A stretch of 20,366 nucleotides of DNA from an uncultured Eubacterium sp. (GTDB lineage Bacteria; Bacillota; Clostridia; Lachnospirales; Lachnospiraceae): contig URQO01000033.1 in the NCBI GenBank assembly GCA_900550135.1, forward strand, positions 1-20,366. Reading direction: 5' to 3'. This document shows, in pieces, positions 1 to 8,347 of this stretch (its first letter is position 1; each line of letters opens with the position of its first letter). A program made the position numbers and the translations under genes. Under the pieces are notes generated by a model. It was not told the origin of the DNA, did not search any database, and was given only the letters and a program-made list of their open reading frames with translations.

Positions 1-1227
1 GCAGGTCTTGACAGTGTTGTAGCCGGACAGTTGATTGAAGCTAACCTTGATTTAGTTTTAGGAAATGATGTTACAGCACCGGTTGCTATTAAAGAAATGG
101 AAAAAATGAATGTGGACTGTGTATTCTGCAAAGACAAAATTGCTTTAGTACCTGACCACTTTACACCAAATAAAGATATTAAGTCAGCAGAACTTTACAA
201 ATGTGTTAAGGACTTTGCTGAAGAAAATGATATTACAAATTATTTTGAAACAGGTAGAGTTGGTATAGAACATGCATTACTTCCTGAAAAAGGATTAGTA
301 GTTGCTGGTGATGTTGTAATCGGAGCTGATTCACATACATGTACTTACGGAGCACTTGGAGCATTTTCAACAGGTGTTGGCAGTACAGATATGGCAGCTG
401 GTATGGCTACAGGTAAGGCATGGTTTAAAGTACCATCAGCTATCAAATTTAATCTTACAGGAAAGCCTGCAAAGTGGGTTAGCGGTAAGGATGTTATTTT
501 ACATATTATTGGAATGATTGGTGTTGACGGAGCTCTTTACCGTTCAATGGAATTTATGGGAGATGGTGTTAAATACCTTTCAATGGATGACAGATTTGCC
601 ATGACAAACATGGCTATTGAAGCCGGTGGAAAGAATGGTATTTTTGTAGTTGATGATTTGACTAGAGAATACATGAAAGAGCATTCAACAAAAGAATTTA
701 CAGAATATGCACCGGATGAGGATGCAGTATATGATGAGGAATATACAATTGACTTAAGTCAGTTAAAGCCAACAGTAGCATTTCCACATCTTCCTGAAAA
801 TACAAAAACAATTGACAATGTTGGTGATGTTAAAATTGATCAGGTTGTTATTGGCTCATGTACAAATGGTAGAATCGAAGACATGAGAATAGCTGCAAAG
901 GTTCTTGATGGAAGAGAAGTTAAAAAGGGAGTAAGATGTATTATTTTCCCTGCTACACAGGCTGTTTATTTACAGTGTATAGAAGAAGGCCTTGCTTCAA
1001 TATTTGTAAAGGCAGGATGTGCTGTAAGCACACCAACATGTGGTCCTTGTTTAGGAGGACATATGGGCATACTTGCAAAAGGTGAGAGAGCCATTGCCAC
1101 AACAAACAGAAACTTCGTAGGTCGTATGGGAGATCCTGAATCAGAAGTTTATCTTGCAAGCCCTGCTGTTGCAGCTGCAAGTGCCGTTACAGGAAAGATT
1201 TCAGGACCTGAAGAGTTAGGATTATAG
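1..1227 (+). CDS. leuC: 3-isopropylmalate dehydratase large subunit (5'-partial)
   Basis: Large subunit of isopropylmalate isomerase, which interconverts 2- and 3-isopropylmalate in leucine synthesis; it works with LeuD in the cytoplasm and carries a 4Fe-4S cluster. The reading frame is open from base 1, so the start codon lies upstream; about a dozen residues are missing relative to the short (about 420-residue) family. 408 codons are visible. The three cluster cysteines are seen at window residues 287 (in GSCTNGR) and 347 and 350 (in TPTCGPCLGG). Other aconitase-family marks are GADSHTCTYGALGAF and the NRNFVGRMG stretch near the C-terminus. The length fits the archaeal/clostridial LeuC type, not the longer enterobacterial one. 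The TAG stop overlaps the leuD ribosome binding site, so leuC and leuD are translationally close. HacA/DmdA-type relatives act on other substrates, but the paired leuD supports leucine synthesis. Confidence 0.95.
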   Translation, partial: AGLDSVVAGQLIEANLDLVLGNDVTAPVAIKEMEKMNVDCVFCKDKIALVPDHFTPNKDIKSAELYKCVKDFAEENDITNYFETGRVGIEHALLPEKGLVVAGDVVIGADSHTCTYGALGAFSTGVGSTDMAAGMATGKAWFKVPSAIKFNLTGKPAKWVSGKDVILHIIGMIGVDGALYRSMEFMGDGVKYLSMDDRFAMTNMAIEAGGKNGIFVVDDLTREYMKEHSTKEFTEYAPDEDAVYDEEYTIDLSQLKPTVAFPHLPENTKTIDNVGDVKIDQVVIGSCTNGRIEDMRIAAKVLDGREVKKGVRCIIFPATQAVYLQCIEEGLASIFVKAGCAVSTPTCGPCLGGHMGILAKGERAIATTNRNFVGRMGDPESEVYLASPAVAAASAVTGKISGPEELGL

Positions 1228-1237
1228 GAGGTACAAT

Positions 1238-1726
1238 ATGAAGGCAGAAGGAAGAGTATTCAAATTTGGAAGCAATGTAGATACAGACGTTATTATACCG
1301 GCCAGATATCTTAATGTACCTGATCCGGCAGAATTGGCAAAGCATTGTATGGAAGATATTGATAAAGAGTTTGTAAACAAAGTAAGCGAAGGCGATATTA
1401 TTGTTGCAGACAAAAACTTTGGATGCGGTTCATCAAGAGAGCATGCTCCAATAGCTATAAAGGCAGCAGGTGTTAGCTGCGTTATTGCAGAAACATTTGC
1501 AAGAATTTTCTATAGAAACGCAATCAATATCGGTTTACCTATTATAGAATGTCCTGAGGCAGCAAAGTCTATAGAAGAGGGCGACCGCATTGAAGTGGAT
1601 TTTGACAGTGGAAAAATTTACAACAAAACAAAAAATGAAGAATATCAGGGTCAGGCATTCCCTGAATTTATGCAGAAGATTATTTCAAACGGTGGTTTGA
1701 TTAATTATATAAATAACGCAAAATAA
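1238..1726 (+). CDS. leuD: 3-isopropylmalate dehydratase small subunit
   Basis: Small swivel-domain subunit that completes the LeuCD isomerase. 162 residues, normal for the short LeuD type. Visible marks are the IIPARYLN segment (residues 19-26) and the substrate-binding FGCGSSREHAPIA loop (61-73), followed by AETFARIFYRNAINIGLP. The ATG is preceded by a full AGGAGG at 1226-1231 that overlaps the leuC stop codon, so the start is well defined and the two subunits are coupled. The gap to leuC is 10 bases and to thrC 35 bases, with no terminator seen, so the three genes probably form one transcript whose promoter is left of the window. Confidence 0.95.
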   Translation: MKAEGRVFKFGSNVDTDVIIPARYLNVPDPAELAKHCMEDIDKEFVNKVSEGDIIVADKNFGCGSSREHAPIAIKAAGVSCVIAETFARIFYRNAINIGLPIIECPEAAKSIEEGDRIEVDFDSGKIYNKTKNEEYQGQAFPEFMQKIISNGGLINYINNAK

Positions 1727-1761
1727 AAATAAGCATGGATGAAGCAAACAAGGAGAATATT

Positions 1762-3252
1762 ATGAAAGAGATACTTTATAAAAGCACAAGAGGCGCAGCA
1801 GGTGAACTTAAAGCGTCAGAAGCTATTTTAAAAGGATTGGCAGATGATGGTGGATTATTTGTTCCAACTGAAATTCCAAAATTGGAAGTAACAATTGATG
1901 AGTTATCAAAAATGACATATCAGCAGGTTGCATATGAAGTTATGAAACTTTTCTTTACTGATTTTACAGAAGAAGAGTTAAAAAGCTGCATAAACAAGGC
2001 TTATGATTCAAAGTTTGATACAGAAGAGATAGCGCCTTTAGCAGAAGTTGACGGAGCATATTATTTAGAATTATTCCACGGCAAGACTATTGCATTTAAG
2101 GATATGGCACTTTCAATATTGCCACATTTACTTACAACTTCAGCAAAGAAAAACAATGTTAAAAACGAAATTGTTATTTTAACAGCTACATCAGGTGATA
2201 CAGGAAAGGCTGCAATGGCAGGTTTTGCTGACGTAGAAGGAACAAGAATTATCGTTTTCTATCCACATGGTGGAGTAAGTAAAGTACAGGAAAAACAAAT
2301 GGTTACCCAGAAGGGGGATAACACATATGTTGTAGCTATTGAAGGAAACTTTGATCAGGCTCAAAGTGGAGTTAAAGCTATTTTTGGAAATAAGGAATTG
2401 GCAAAGGAAATGGATGAAAAAGGATTTCAGTTCTCATCAGCCAACTCGATTAACATTGGTCGTCTTGTACCACAGGTTGCATACTATGTATACGCTTATG
2501 CAAAATTATATGCAGAAGGTAAACTTGCAAAGGATGAAAAGATGAATGTAGTAGTACCTACAGGAAACTTTGGAAATATTTTAGCTGCATACTATGCAAA
2601 GAACATGGGACTTCCAATTGCAAAATTAATTTGTGCTTCAAATGAAAATAAAGTATTATTCGATTTCTTTAAGACAGGTGAATATGATAAGAATAGAGAT
2701 TTTATTCTTACAACATCTCCTTCAATGGATATTTTAATTTCAAGTAACCTTGAAAGACTTATTTACAAAATTGCAGGAAACAGTGCTGAAAAGAATAGCC
2801 AGCTTATGAAGGATCTTGCAACAAATGGTAAGTATGTTATTACAGATGAGATGAAAGCAGAACTTGATGATTTCTATGGTAATTATGCTACAGAAGATGA
2901 AACTGCAAAGGTTATAAAAGACACATACGAAAAGACAGGATATGTAATGGATACTCATACAGCTGTTGCAGCAAGTGTTTATAAGAAATACGTTGCTGAA
3001 ACAAATGATGATACTGTAACAGTTATTGCATCAACAGCAAGTCCATTTAAGTTTGCAAGAAGTGTAATGGATGCCATTGATTCTAAGTATGATGCAATGG
3101 AAGATTTTGAACTTATTGATGAATTAAGCAAAATCGGAAATATCAAGATTCCAAATGCAATTGAAGAAATTAGAAATGCAGAAGTACGTCATAACAATTT
3201 AGTTGAAGTAGACGGCATGGAAGCAATTGTAAAGAAATTTTTAGGTATTTAG
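1762..3252 (+). CDS. thrC: threonine synthase
   Basis: PLP enzyme that converts O-phosphohomoserine to threonine and phosphate. It is the long form (496 residues), like the E. coli/yeast type. The N-terminus has the typical LYKSTRGA and GLADDGGLFVP segments. The PLP lysine is K113 in HGKTIAFKDMA; the phosphate-binding loop is TSGDTGKAA, and SANSINIGRLVPQ follows in the substrate domain. An in-frame ATG exists at 1735, but the one at 1762 is better: AGGAG at 1751-1755 lies six bases before it and the protein then begins where family members begin. It follows leuD by 35 bases and is probably in the same operon, joining leucine and threonine synthesis. A large hairpin follows the stop. Confidence 0.94.
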   Translation: MKEILYKSTRGAAGELKASEAILKGLADDGGLFVPTEIPKLEVTIDELSKMTYQQVAYEVMKLFFTDFTEEELKSCINKAYDSKFDTEEIAPLAEVDGAYYLELFHGKTIAFKDMALSILPHLLTTSAKKNNVKNEIVILTATSGDTGKAAMAGFADVEGTRIIVFYPHGGVSKVQEKQMVTQKGDNTYVVAIEGNFDQAQSGVKAIFGNKELAKEMDEKGFQFSSANSINIGRLVPQVAYYVYAYAKLYAEGKLAKDEKMNVVVPTGNFGNILAAYYAKNMGLPIAKLICASNENKVLFDFFKTGEYDKNRDFILTTSPSMDILISSNLERLIYKIAGNSAEKNSQLMKDLATNGKYVITDEMKAELDDFYGNYATEDETAKVIKDTYEKTGYVMDTHTAVAASVYKKYVAETNDDTVTVIASTASPFKFARSVMDAIDSKYDAMEDFELIDELSKIGNIKIPNAIEEIRNAEVRHNNLVEVDGMEAIVKKFLGI

Positions 3253-3275
3253 TAATAATATTATAAAAATAAAAG

Positions 3276-3368
3276 ATACCGGAAGGCATATATCTCTACA
3301 TTATATGTATCCCTTTCATTGATTGGTAAAGGGTACATGCCATAGAGAAAAATGTTTTCCGGTATTTT
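3276..3368 (+). terminator. three-tier hairpin after thrC, probable terminator
   Basis: The arms ATACCGGAA (3276-3284) and TTCCGGTAT (3357-3365) form an outer stem. Inside it TCTCTA (3293-3298) pairs with TAGAGA (3343-3348). The core hairpin is ATGTATCCCTTT (3305-3316) with AAAGGGTACAT (3328-3338), one bulged T. The only T-run is TTTT at 3365-3368, so termination is plausible but weaker than the classic form. The long, interrupted fold could instead be an mRNA 3'-end stabiliser or a small structured RNA. Confidence 0.6.
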
Positions 3369-3516
3369 GTATAATTGCCAATTTATTCCATCATTCATAT
3401 TACATAGATTATGTTGCTCTTAGTCAGGCGTGGGATAAGATTTAAAACCAAAGATGTTCCGCTGTGGATGCATCTTGACATGAGAATTATTTACACTAGT
3501 AAAAAGACCATATTTT
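3369..3516. other. intergenic stretch with no recognised gene
   Basis: No open frame with a ribosome binding site was found here. A weak plus-strand promoter-like pair is TTGCCA (3375-3380), 17 bases, TATTAC (3398-3403). A small hairpin, AAGATG (3451-3456) with CATCTT (3471-3476) and an inner TCC/GGA, lies downstream and has no T-run. I do not recognise a riboswitch or other RNA family in it. Confidence 0.4.
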
Positions 3517-3525
3517 TGATATAAT
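3517..3525 (+). promoter_or_regulatory. extended -10 promoter for the yfbR-like gene
   Basis: TGATATAAT: a perfect TATAAT (3520-3525) with an upstream TG (3517-3518), the extended -10 form that tolerates a poor -35. No good -35 lies 16-18 bases upstream. It stands 36 bases before the start codon at 3562, a sensible leader length. Confidence 0.55.
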
Positions 3526-3561
3526 TACATAATTGTTATTTCGTGTGCAGAGGTGGATAAA

Positions 3562-4137
3562 ATGAACAATTTTTATGGTATGTTGGCAAGAATGAAATAT
3601 ATTAACAGATGGGGACTGATGCGCAATACCATCAATGAAAATATTGCTGAACATAGTTTGGAAGTGGCTATTATTGCCCATGCGTTGGCGGTGATTGCAA
3701 ATACAAGGTTTCATAAAAATCTCAATGCAGAACATATTGCAATAATGGGAATTATGCATGACACAACTGAGATTATTACAGGAGATTTACCTACACCAAT
3801 CAAGTATTATGCACCTGAAATCAGAGATGCATACAAAAAGGTGGAAGATATTGCAGCACATCAGCTGCTTTCAGAAATTCCTGAAGATATGCAGGATTCA
3901 TATAGAGATATTTTAATAGAAGATGATTCTATTGAGTGGAAGTATGTAAAAGCAGCCGATAAAATGTCAGCATATATCAAATGTATCGAAGAAAAAAATA
4001 TGGGAAATACAGATTTTGAAAAGGCGCAGGAAACCATAAAACGTTCACTTGATGAAATGAACATGGAAGAGATAAAAGTGTTTATAGATGAATTTCTTCC
4101 ATCTTATACAATGACATTAGATGAGATAAATAAATAG
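3562..4137 (+). CDS. yfbR: 5'-deoxynucleotidase, YfbR/HD family
   Basis: HD-domain phosphohydrolase that removes the 5'-phosphate from deoxyribonucleoside monophosphates. 191 residues, close to the 199 of E. coli YfbR. The match runs end to end: INRWGLMRN and ENIAEHSLEVA near the N-terminus, GDLPTPIKYY in the middle, FLPSYTMTLDEI at the C-terminus. The metal ligands expected for the family are seen as H31, H66-D67 and D133; R16 in NRW corresponds to the substrate-selecting arginine of the E. coli enzyme. A GTG at 3553 is in frame but lies inside the Shine-Dalgarno stretch GAGGTG (3550-3555), so the ATG at 3562, six bases later, is the better start. The gene seems to be transcribed alone from its own promoter; its role is dNMP turnover. 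Confidence 0.9.
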   Translation: MNNFYGMLARMKYINRWGLMRNTINENIAEHSLEVAIIAHALAVIANTRFHKNLNAEHIAIMGIMHDTTEIITGDLPTPIKYYAPEIRDAYKKVEDIAAHQLLSEIPEDMQDSYRDILIEDDSIEWKYVKAADKMSAYIKCIEEKNMGNTDFEKAQETIKRSLDEMNMEEIKVFIDEFLPSYTMTLDEINK

Positions 4138-4231
4138 TGTCATATATAAGTATAAAGACATTACTATAAATAGTAAAATATGAAGAAACATATAGATTAA
4201 ACGAGACAAATAGCATCAGACAGGAGAAAAG

Positions 4232-6358
4232 ATGAAAAAAGCAGTATTCATTGCAGAAAAACCAAGTGTTGCTGCAGAATTTGCAAAAGCATTAAAATTA
4301 AATACTACCAGAAAAGATGGCTATATGGAAAGTGAAAATGCCATTGTAACATGGTGTGTAGGCCATCTGGTTACAATGAGCTATCCTGAAGTATATGATG
4401 AAAAATATAAAAAGTGGAATTTAAGAGATTTGCCTTTTATTCCAACTGAATGGAAATATGAAGTGATTCCTTCCGTAAAAAAACAATTTGGTATAGTAAA
4501 AGGCATCCTAAATCGTGAGGATGTGGAAACAATATATGTGTGTACTGACTCGGGACGTGAAGGAGAGTACATTTACAGACTAGTTGCCCAGGAAGCAGGG
4601 GTCAAGGACAAGGCAGAAAAAAGAGTGTGGATTGATTCTCAGACAGAAGAAGAGATTTTGCGTGGAATCAAAGAGGCAAAAGATTTGAAGGAATACGATA
4701 ATCTTTCAGATGCAGCTTATTTGCGTGCCAAGGAAGATTATCTTATGGGAATTAATTTTTCCAGACTTCTTACTTTAAAATATGGCAATTCCATACAAAA
4801 TTATCTAAAAGACGGATGGAAGTCCATTAATGTAGGTCGTGTTATGACATGTGTTCTTGGCATGATTTGTAATAGAGAAAGAGAAATAAGAAATTTTGAA
4901 AAGACACCGTTTTACCGTGTGAATGCATTGACAGATATATTTGGAAGAAAAATTGACACTGAATGGAAAGCAGTAAAAGGTTCTAAATTTTATGAATCTC
5001 CACTACTTTATAAAGAGAATGGGTTTAAAGAAAAAACTACAGCTGAAGCTTTAATTGTAGCAATGGAAAAATACAAAGTCACAAATAATGAGCAGACGCA
5101 GGGTGATGTTAAGCCTTATCCATTGGAAATGACGGTTAAATCCATTAACATGAAGGATGAAAAAAAGCAGGCACCATTACTTTACAATTTGGCTGAACTT
5201 CAAAATGACTGTTCAAAATTGTTTAAAATAAGTCCTGACGAAACATTAAATGTGGTACAACAGTTGTATGAGGCAAAGCTTTGTACATATCCAAGAACAG
5301 ATGCGAGAGTTCTTTCAACAGCTGTGGCAAAAGAAATCCACAAAAATATTGCAGGCTTACAAAATTATGGACCATGTGCACCATTTGCAAAAAATATATT
5401 ACAAGCAGGGTCATTTAAGGGACTTGAAAAAACAAAGTATGTAGATGACAAAAAAATCACAGACCATTATGCCATTATACCTACAGGACAGGGATTAAAT
5501 GGACTGGTAAGACAAAAGCCTGTAAATCAAAAGGTCTATATGGTGATTGTAAGAAGGTTTTTAAGTATTTTTTACCCACCGGCCATTTACAAAAAGGCAA
5601 CTTTAACAGGAATTATGCCGGCTGTTTTTTCTGATGAAAAGACTTATACAGAGCAGTTTTCATCCAATTTTAAAATTCTTGTTCAAAAGGGATTTTTTGA
5701 GATAGTTGGTGTACCAAAAGAAAAGAAAAAGGTTCAGACAAAGGCAAATACAAAAGAAAATAAAGAATCAGATAGTGCAAATGTTCAAAATGAAGAAAGT
5801 GAAAATAGCGAGCAAAGTCTTGATGAAGAATTCTTCAATTTGTTGTATAATATGAAGAAAGGTGACAAAATAAATGTTACGGAATGTAATATAAAGGAAG
5901 GTGAGACATCACCACCAAAAAGATACACGTCAGGTTCGTTGATTCTTGCAATGGAAAATGCAGGGCAGTTAATAGAAGATGAGGATCTTAGAGCACAAAT
6001 AAAAGGCTCTGGTATTGGCACCAGTGCTACAAGAGCTGAAATCATAAAGAAACTGACAAATATCAAATATATTGCATTAAATAAAAAAACACAGGTTATT
6101 ACACCTACACAGTTAGGTGAAATGATATTTGGGGTTGTACACGGTTCCATTAAGTCATTGCTTAATCCGGAACTTACAGCCAGCTGGGAGTTGGGACTGA
6201 CTCAGGTAGCAGAAGGAAAGATTTCTGCTGATGAGTACATGCAGAAACTTGATGATTTTATTAAAGGCAGATTTAACAATGTTATCAATTTAAACAATGC
6301 AGGACAGATGACCGGCTATTACAATTATGTAGCACAGTTTTATAGGAGGAAAAAATAA
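4232..6358 (+). CDS. topB: DNA topoisomerase III (type IA)
   Basis: Type IA topoisomerase that cuts and passes single strands, mainly decatenating replication or recombination intermediates. 708 residues. The Toprim domain starts with IAEKPSVA (catalytic E9) and has the acidic loop TDSGREGE at 105-112 (D106, E110, E112). The nucleophile is Y353 in CTYPRTD. DHYAIIPTGQ and GSGIGTSATRAEI are further family marks. The second acidic residue of the usual DxD is G108, which is common in Gram-positive TopB proteins. A charged, low-complexity linker of about 40 residues (K/E/N/S-rich, near 490-530) interrupts the C-terminal half. No zinc-ribbon tail is seen. AGGAG at 4222-4226 supports the start. The stop overlaps the glmS start by one base. 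There is no conjugation gene nearby, so this looks like a chromosomal copy. Confidence 0.93.
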   Translation: MKKAVFIAEKPSVAAEFAKALKLNTTRKDGYMESENAIVTWCVGHLVTMSYPEVYDEKYKKWNLRDLPFIPTEWKYEVIPSVKKQFGIVKGILNREDVETIYVCTDSGREGEYIYRLVAQEAGVKDKAEKRVWIDSQTEEEILRGIKEAKDLKEYDNLSDAAYLRAKEDYLMGINFSRLLTLKYGNSIQNYLKDGWKSINVGRVMTCVLGMICNREREIRNFEKTPFYRVNALTDIFGRKIDTEWKAVKGSKFYESPLLYKENGFKEKTTAEALIVAMEKYKVTNNEQTQGDVKPYPLEMTVKSINMKDEKKQAPLLYNLAELQNDCSKLFKISPDETLNVVQQLYEAKLCTYPRTDARVLSTAVAKEIHKNIAGLQNYGPCAPFAKNILQAGSFKGLEKTKYVDDKKITDHYAIIPTGQGLNGLVRQKPVNQKVYMVIVRRFLSIFYPPAIYKKATLTGIMPAVFSDEKTYTEQFSSNFKILVQKGFFEIVGVPKEKKKVQTKANTKENKESDSANVQNEESENSEQSLDEEFFNLLYNMKKGDKINVTECNIKEGETSPPKRYTSGSLILAMENAGQLIEDEDLRAQIKGSGIGTSATRAEIIKKLTNIKYIALNKKTQVITPTQLGEMIFGVVHGSIKSLLNPELTASWELGLTQVAEGKISADEYMQKLDDFIKGRFNNVINLNNAGQMTGYYNYVAQFYRRKK

Positions 6359-8178
6359 TGTGTGGTATCGTAGGATATGTTGGTGAGAGAGATTGTACGG
6401 AAGTACTCTTAAATGCCTTATCAAAATTAGAATATAGAGGATATGATTCAGCTGGTATTGCAGTATTCGAAGACGGAAACATTACAGTTGAAAAATCAAA
6501 AGGTGAACTTAAAAATCTTAGAAAGAAAATAGAAGATGATCATAAGCCTGATGGACATTGTGGTATTGGTCATACAAGATGGGCAACACATGGTGAGCCA
6601 TCTGATATCAACTCACATCCTCATGGAAGTAAGAGAGTTTCAATTGTACATAATGGTATTATTGAAAACTATAAAGATATTAAAAAGTTCTTAATTGGAA
6701 AAGGATATTCATTTGTCAGCGAGACAGATACAGAAACAGTTGCAAAATTGTTAGATTACTATTATGACGGAGATCCTGTTGGTGCAATTATCAAGACTTT
6801 AAATGACATTAGGGGTGCTTATGCATTAGGTATTTTATTTAAAGATTTTCCTGATAAGATTTTTGCAGTAAGAAAAGACAGCCCACTGATTATTGGTGTT
6901 GGTGATGAAGAAAACTTTATTGCATCAGATGTTCCTGCAATTTTACAGTATACAAGAAAGTATTATCTTCTTGAAGAAAATGAAATCGCAACAATCAAGG
7001 CTGACAGAGTAGAATTTTGTGATATTCATAAACAGGAAATCGTAAAAGAAGTAAAAGTATCAGATTTGGATATGGATGCTGCCGAAAAGGGTGGATATGA
7101 ACATTTTATGTTAAAAGAAATCCATGAGCAGCCAACAGCTGTAAAGACAACAATTGCTCCACGTATTATTGACGGTATGCCAAATTTATCAGAGTGTGGT
7201 ATGACAAAGGAGGATTTGAAAAATTACAGAAAAATCTTTATTGTTGCCTGTGGTACAGCAATGCATGCAGGTATGGTTGGTAAATATGTTATTGAAAAAC
7301 TTGCCCGTACAGAGGTAACAGTTGATATTGCATCAGAATTTAGATATAGAGATCCAATCGTAATGCCTGAAGATTTGGTTATAGTTATTTCACAGTCAGG
7401 TGAAACAGCGGACACAAAAGCAGCATTAAAGCTTGCACACGAAAAAGGTGCAAAAGTATTAGCAGTTGTCAATGTGAAAGGATCATCAATTGCCAGAGAG
7501 GCTGACATGGTTTTATATACACATGCAGGTCCTGAAATTTCAGTTGCATCAACAAAGGCTTTCTCAGTACAGATGGCAGTAATGTATTTGTTTGCATTTG
7601 AAATGGCATATGCAAAAGGTCATATTACAAAAGAAGAGTGTATGAGACTTACAAAAGAACTTTCAGACATTCCTGATGTAATAGAAAAAACAATGAATTG
7701 TGCTGAAAAATGTCAATATGTTGCAAGTAAACTGATTACAACATCAAGTCTGTTATATATTGGTAGAGGACTTGACTATACATTGAGTATGGAAGGTTCG
7801 CTTAAATTGAAAGAAATTTCATATATTCACTCTGAAAGTTATGCAGCCGGAGAATTAAAGCATGGAACAATTTCACTTGTTACAGATGAAATGCCTGTTA
7901 TCAGTGTTGCAACACAGAGTGAGTTATTAGAAAAAATGGTGAGTAATATTCAGGAAGTAAAATCCCGTGGTGCGTTTACAATTACTGTTACAAAAGAAGG
8001 CACAGAGTTTAGTGAAGGTATAATGGACGAAATTATTGAAGTACCTGCACTAGAAGACATTTTAATGCCATTGGTTACAGTAGTACCGCTTCAGCTTGTT
8101 GCATATTATACAACAGTATTAAAAGGATTAAATGTAGACAAACCAAGAAACCTTGCCAAATCAGTAACTGTAGAGTAA
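6358..8178 (+). CDS. glmS: glutamine--fructose-6-phosphate aminotransferase (isomerizing)
   Basis: Makes glucosamine-6-phosphate from fructose-6-phosphate and glutamine, the entry step to UDP-GlcNAc for peptidoglycan. 606 residues, the usual length. The N-terminal glutaminase domain begins MCGIVGYVG, with C2 as the nucleophile after Met removal, then HTRWATHG and SHPH. Two SIS sugar-isomerase domains follow (ACGTAMHAG, ISQSGETADT, then IGRGLDYTLSMEGSLKLKE). The C-terminal tail is KPRNLAKSVTVE, which closes the isomerase site. AGGAGG at 6344-6349 lies inside the end of topB and the start overlaps its stop (TAATG), so translation is probably coupled. No glmS ribozyme can sit in the usual place because the upstream 150 bases are topB coding sequence. 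A long hairpin follows the stop. Confidence 0.97.
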   Translation: MCGIVGYVGERDCTEVLLNALSKLEYRGYDSAGIAVFEDGNITVEKSKGELKNLRKKIEDDHKPDGHCGIGHTRWATHGEPSDINSHPHGSKRVSIVHNGIIENYKDIKKFLIGKGYSFVSETDTETVAKLLDYYYDGDPVGAIIKTLNDIRGAYALGILFKDFPDKIFAVRKDSPLIIGVGDEENFIASDVPAILQYTRKYYLLEENEIATIKADRVEFCDIHKQEIVKEVKVSDLDMDAAEKGGYEHFMLKEIHEQPTAVKTTIAPRIIDGMPNLSECGMTKEDLKNYRKIFIVACGTAMHAGMVGKYVIEKLARTEVTVDIASEFRYRDPIVMPEDLVIVISQSGETADTKAALKLAHEKGAKVLAVVNVKGSSIAREADMVLYTHAGPEISVASTKAFSVQMAVMYLFAFEMAYAKGHITKEECMRLTKELSDIPDVIEKTMNCAEKCQYVASKLITTSSLLYIGRGLDYTLSMEGSLKLKEISYIHSESYAAGELKHGTISLVTDEMPVISVATQSELLEKMVSNIQEVKSRGAFTITVTKEGTEFSEGIMDEIIEVPALEDILMPLVTVVPLQLVAYYTTVLKGLNVDKPRNLAKSVTVE

Positions 8179-8192
8179 TCGCGAACACATTA

Positions 8193-8325
8193 AGCGATAC
8201 AAAACCAAAAATGGAAAAGCATTTGCAAGTTTACTTGCAAATGCTATTTCATTTTTGGTTTTACAACGCGCATGCGCGCGTGGTTATTGATTTTATGTGT
8301 ATACATAAAATCAATAACAATCGCT
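8193..8325. repeat. nested palindrome block with alternating CG run after glmS
   Basis: AGCGAT (8193-8198) and ATCGCT (8320-8325) could close a structure holding three hairpins: a 29-bp AT-rich hairpin (8201-8262), the 12-bp perfect palindrome CGCGCATGCGCG (8267-8278), and a perfect 16-bp stem with a GTAT loop (8283-8298 with 8303-8318). Bases 8266-8282 alternate purine and pyrimidine without a break, a possible Z-DNA tract, and stand out in AT-rich surroundings. Such packing suggests a small inverted-repeat element or a structured RNA; no transposase is present. The first hairpin also serves as the likely glmS terminator. Confidence 0.7.
8201..8262 (+). terminator. long hairpin terminator of topB-glmS
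   Basis: AAAACCAAAAATG (8201-8213) pairs with CATTTTTGGTTTT (8250-8262) and AGCATTTGCAAG (8218-8229) with CTTGCAAATGCT (8234-8245) around a TTTA loop. Between them only one pair is mismatched. The T-rich tract is the 3' arm itself, with the last TTTT at 8259-8262, so it probably works in either direction, although only glmS reads into it. Confidence 0.65.
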
Positions 8326-8347
8326 ATCAACCAGAAGGGAGAAAATT

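Noticed and set aside
1735..1761. Longer thrC with nine extra N-terminal residues
   Set aside because: No ribosome site precedes the ATG at 1735, whereas AGGAG is well placed for the ATG at 1762, and the extra residues contain that ribosome site.
4544..4567. Loss of the second Asp in the topoisomerase DxD motif (TDSGREGE)
   Set aside because: The Gly at this position is usual in Gram-positive TopB proteins as I know them (DAGREGE-type), so it does not suggest an inactive enzyme.
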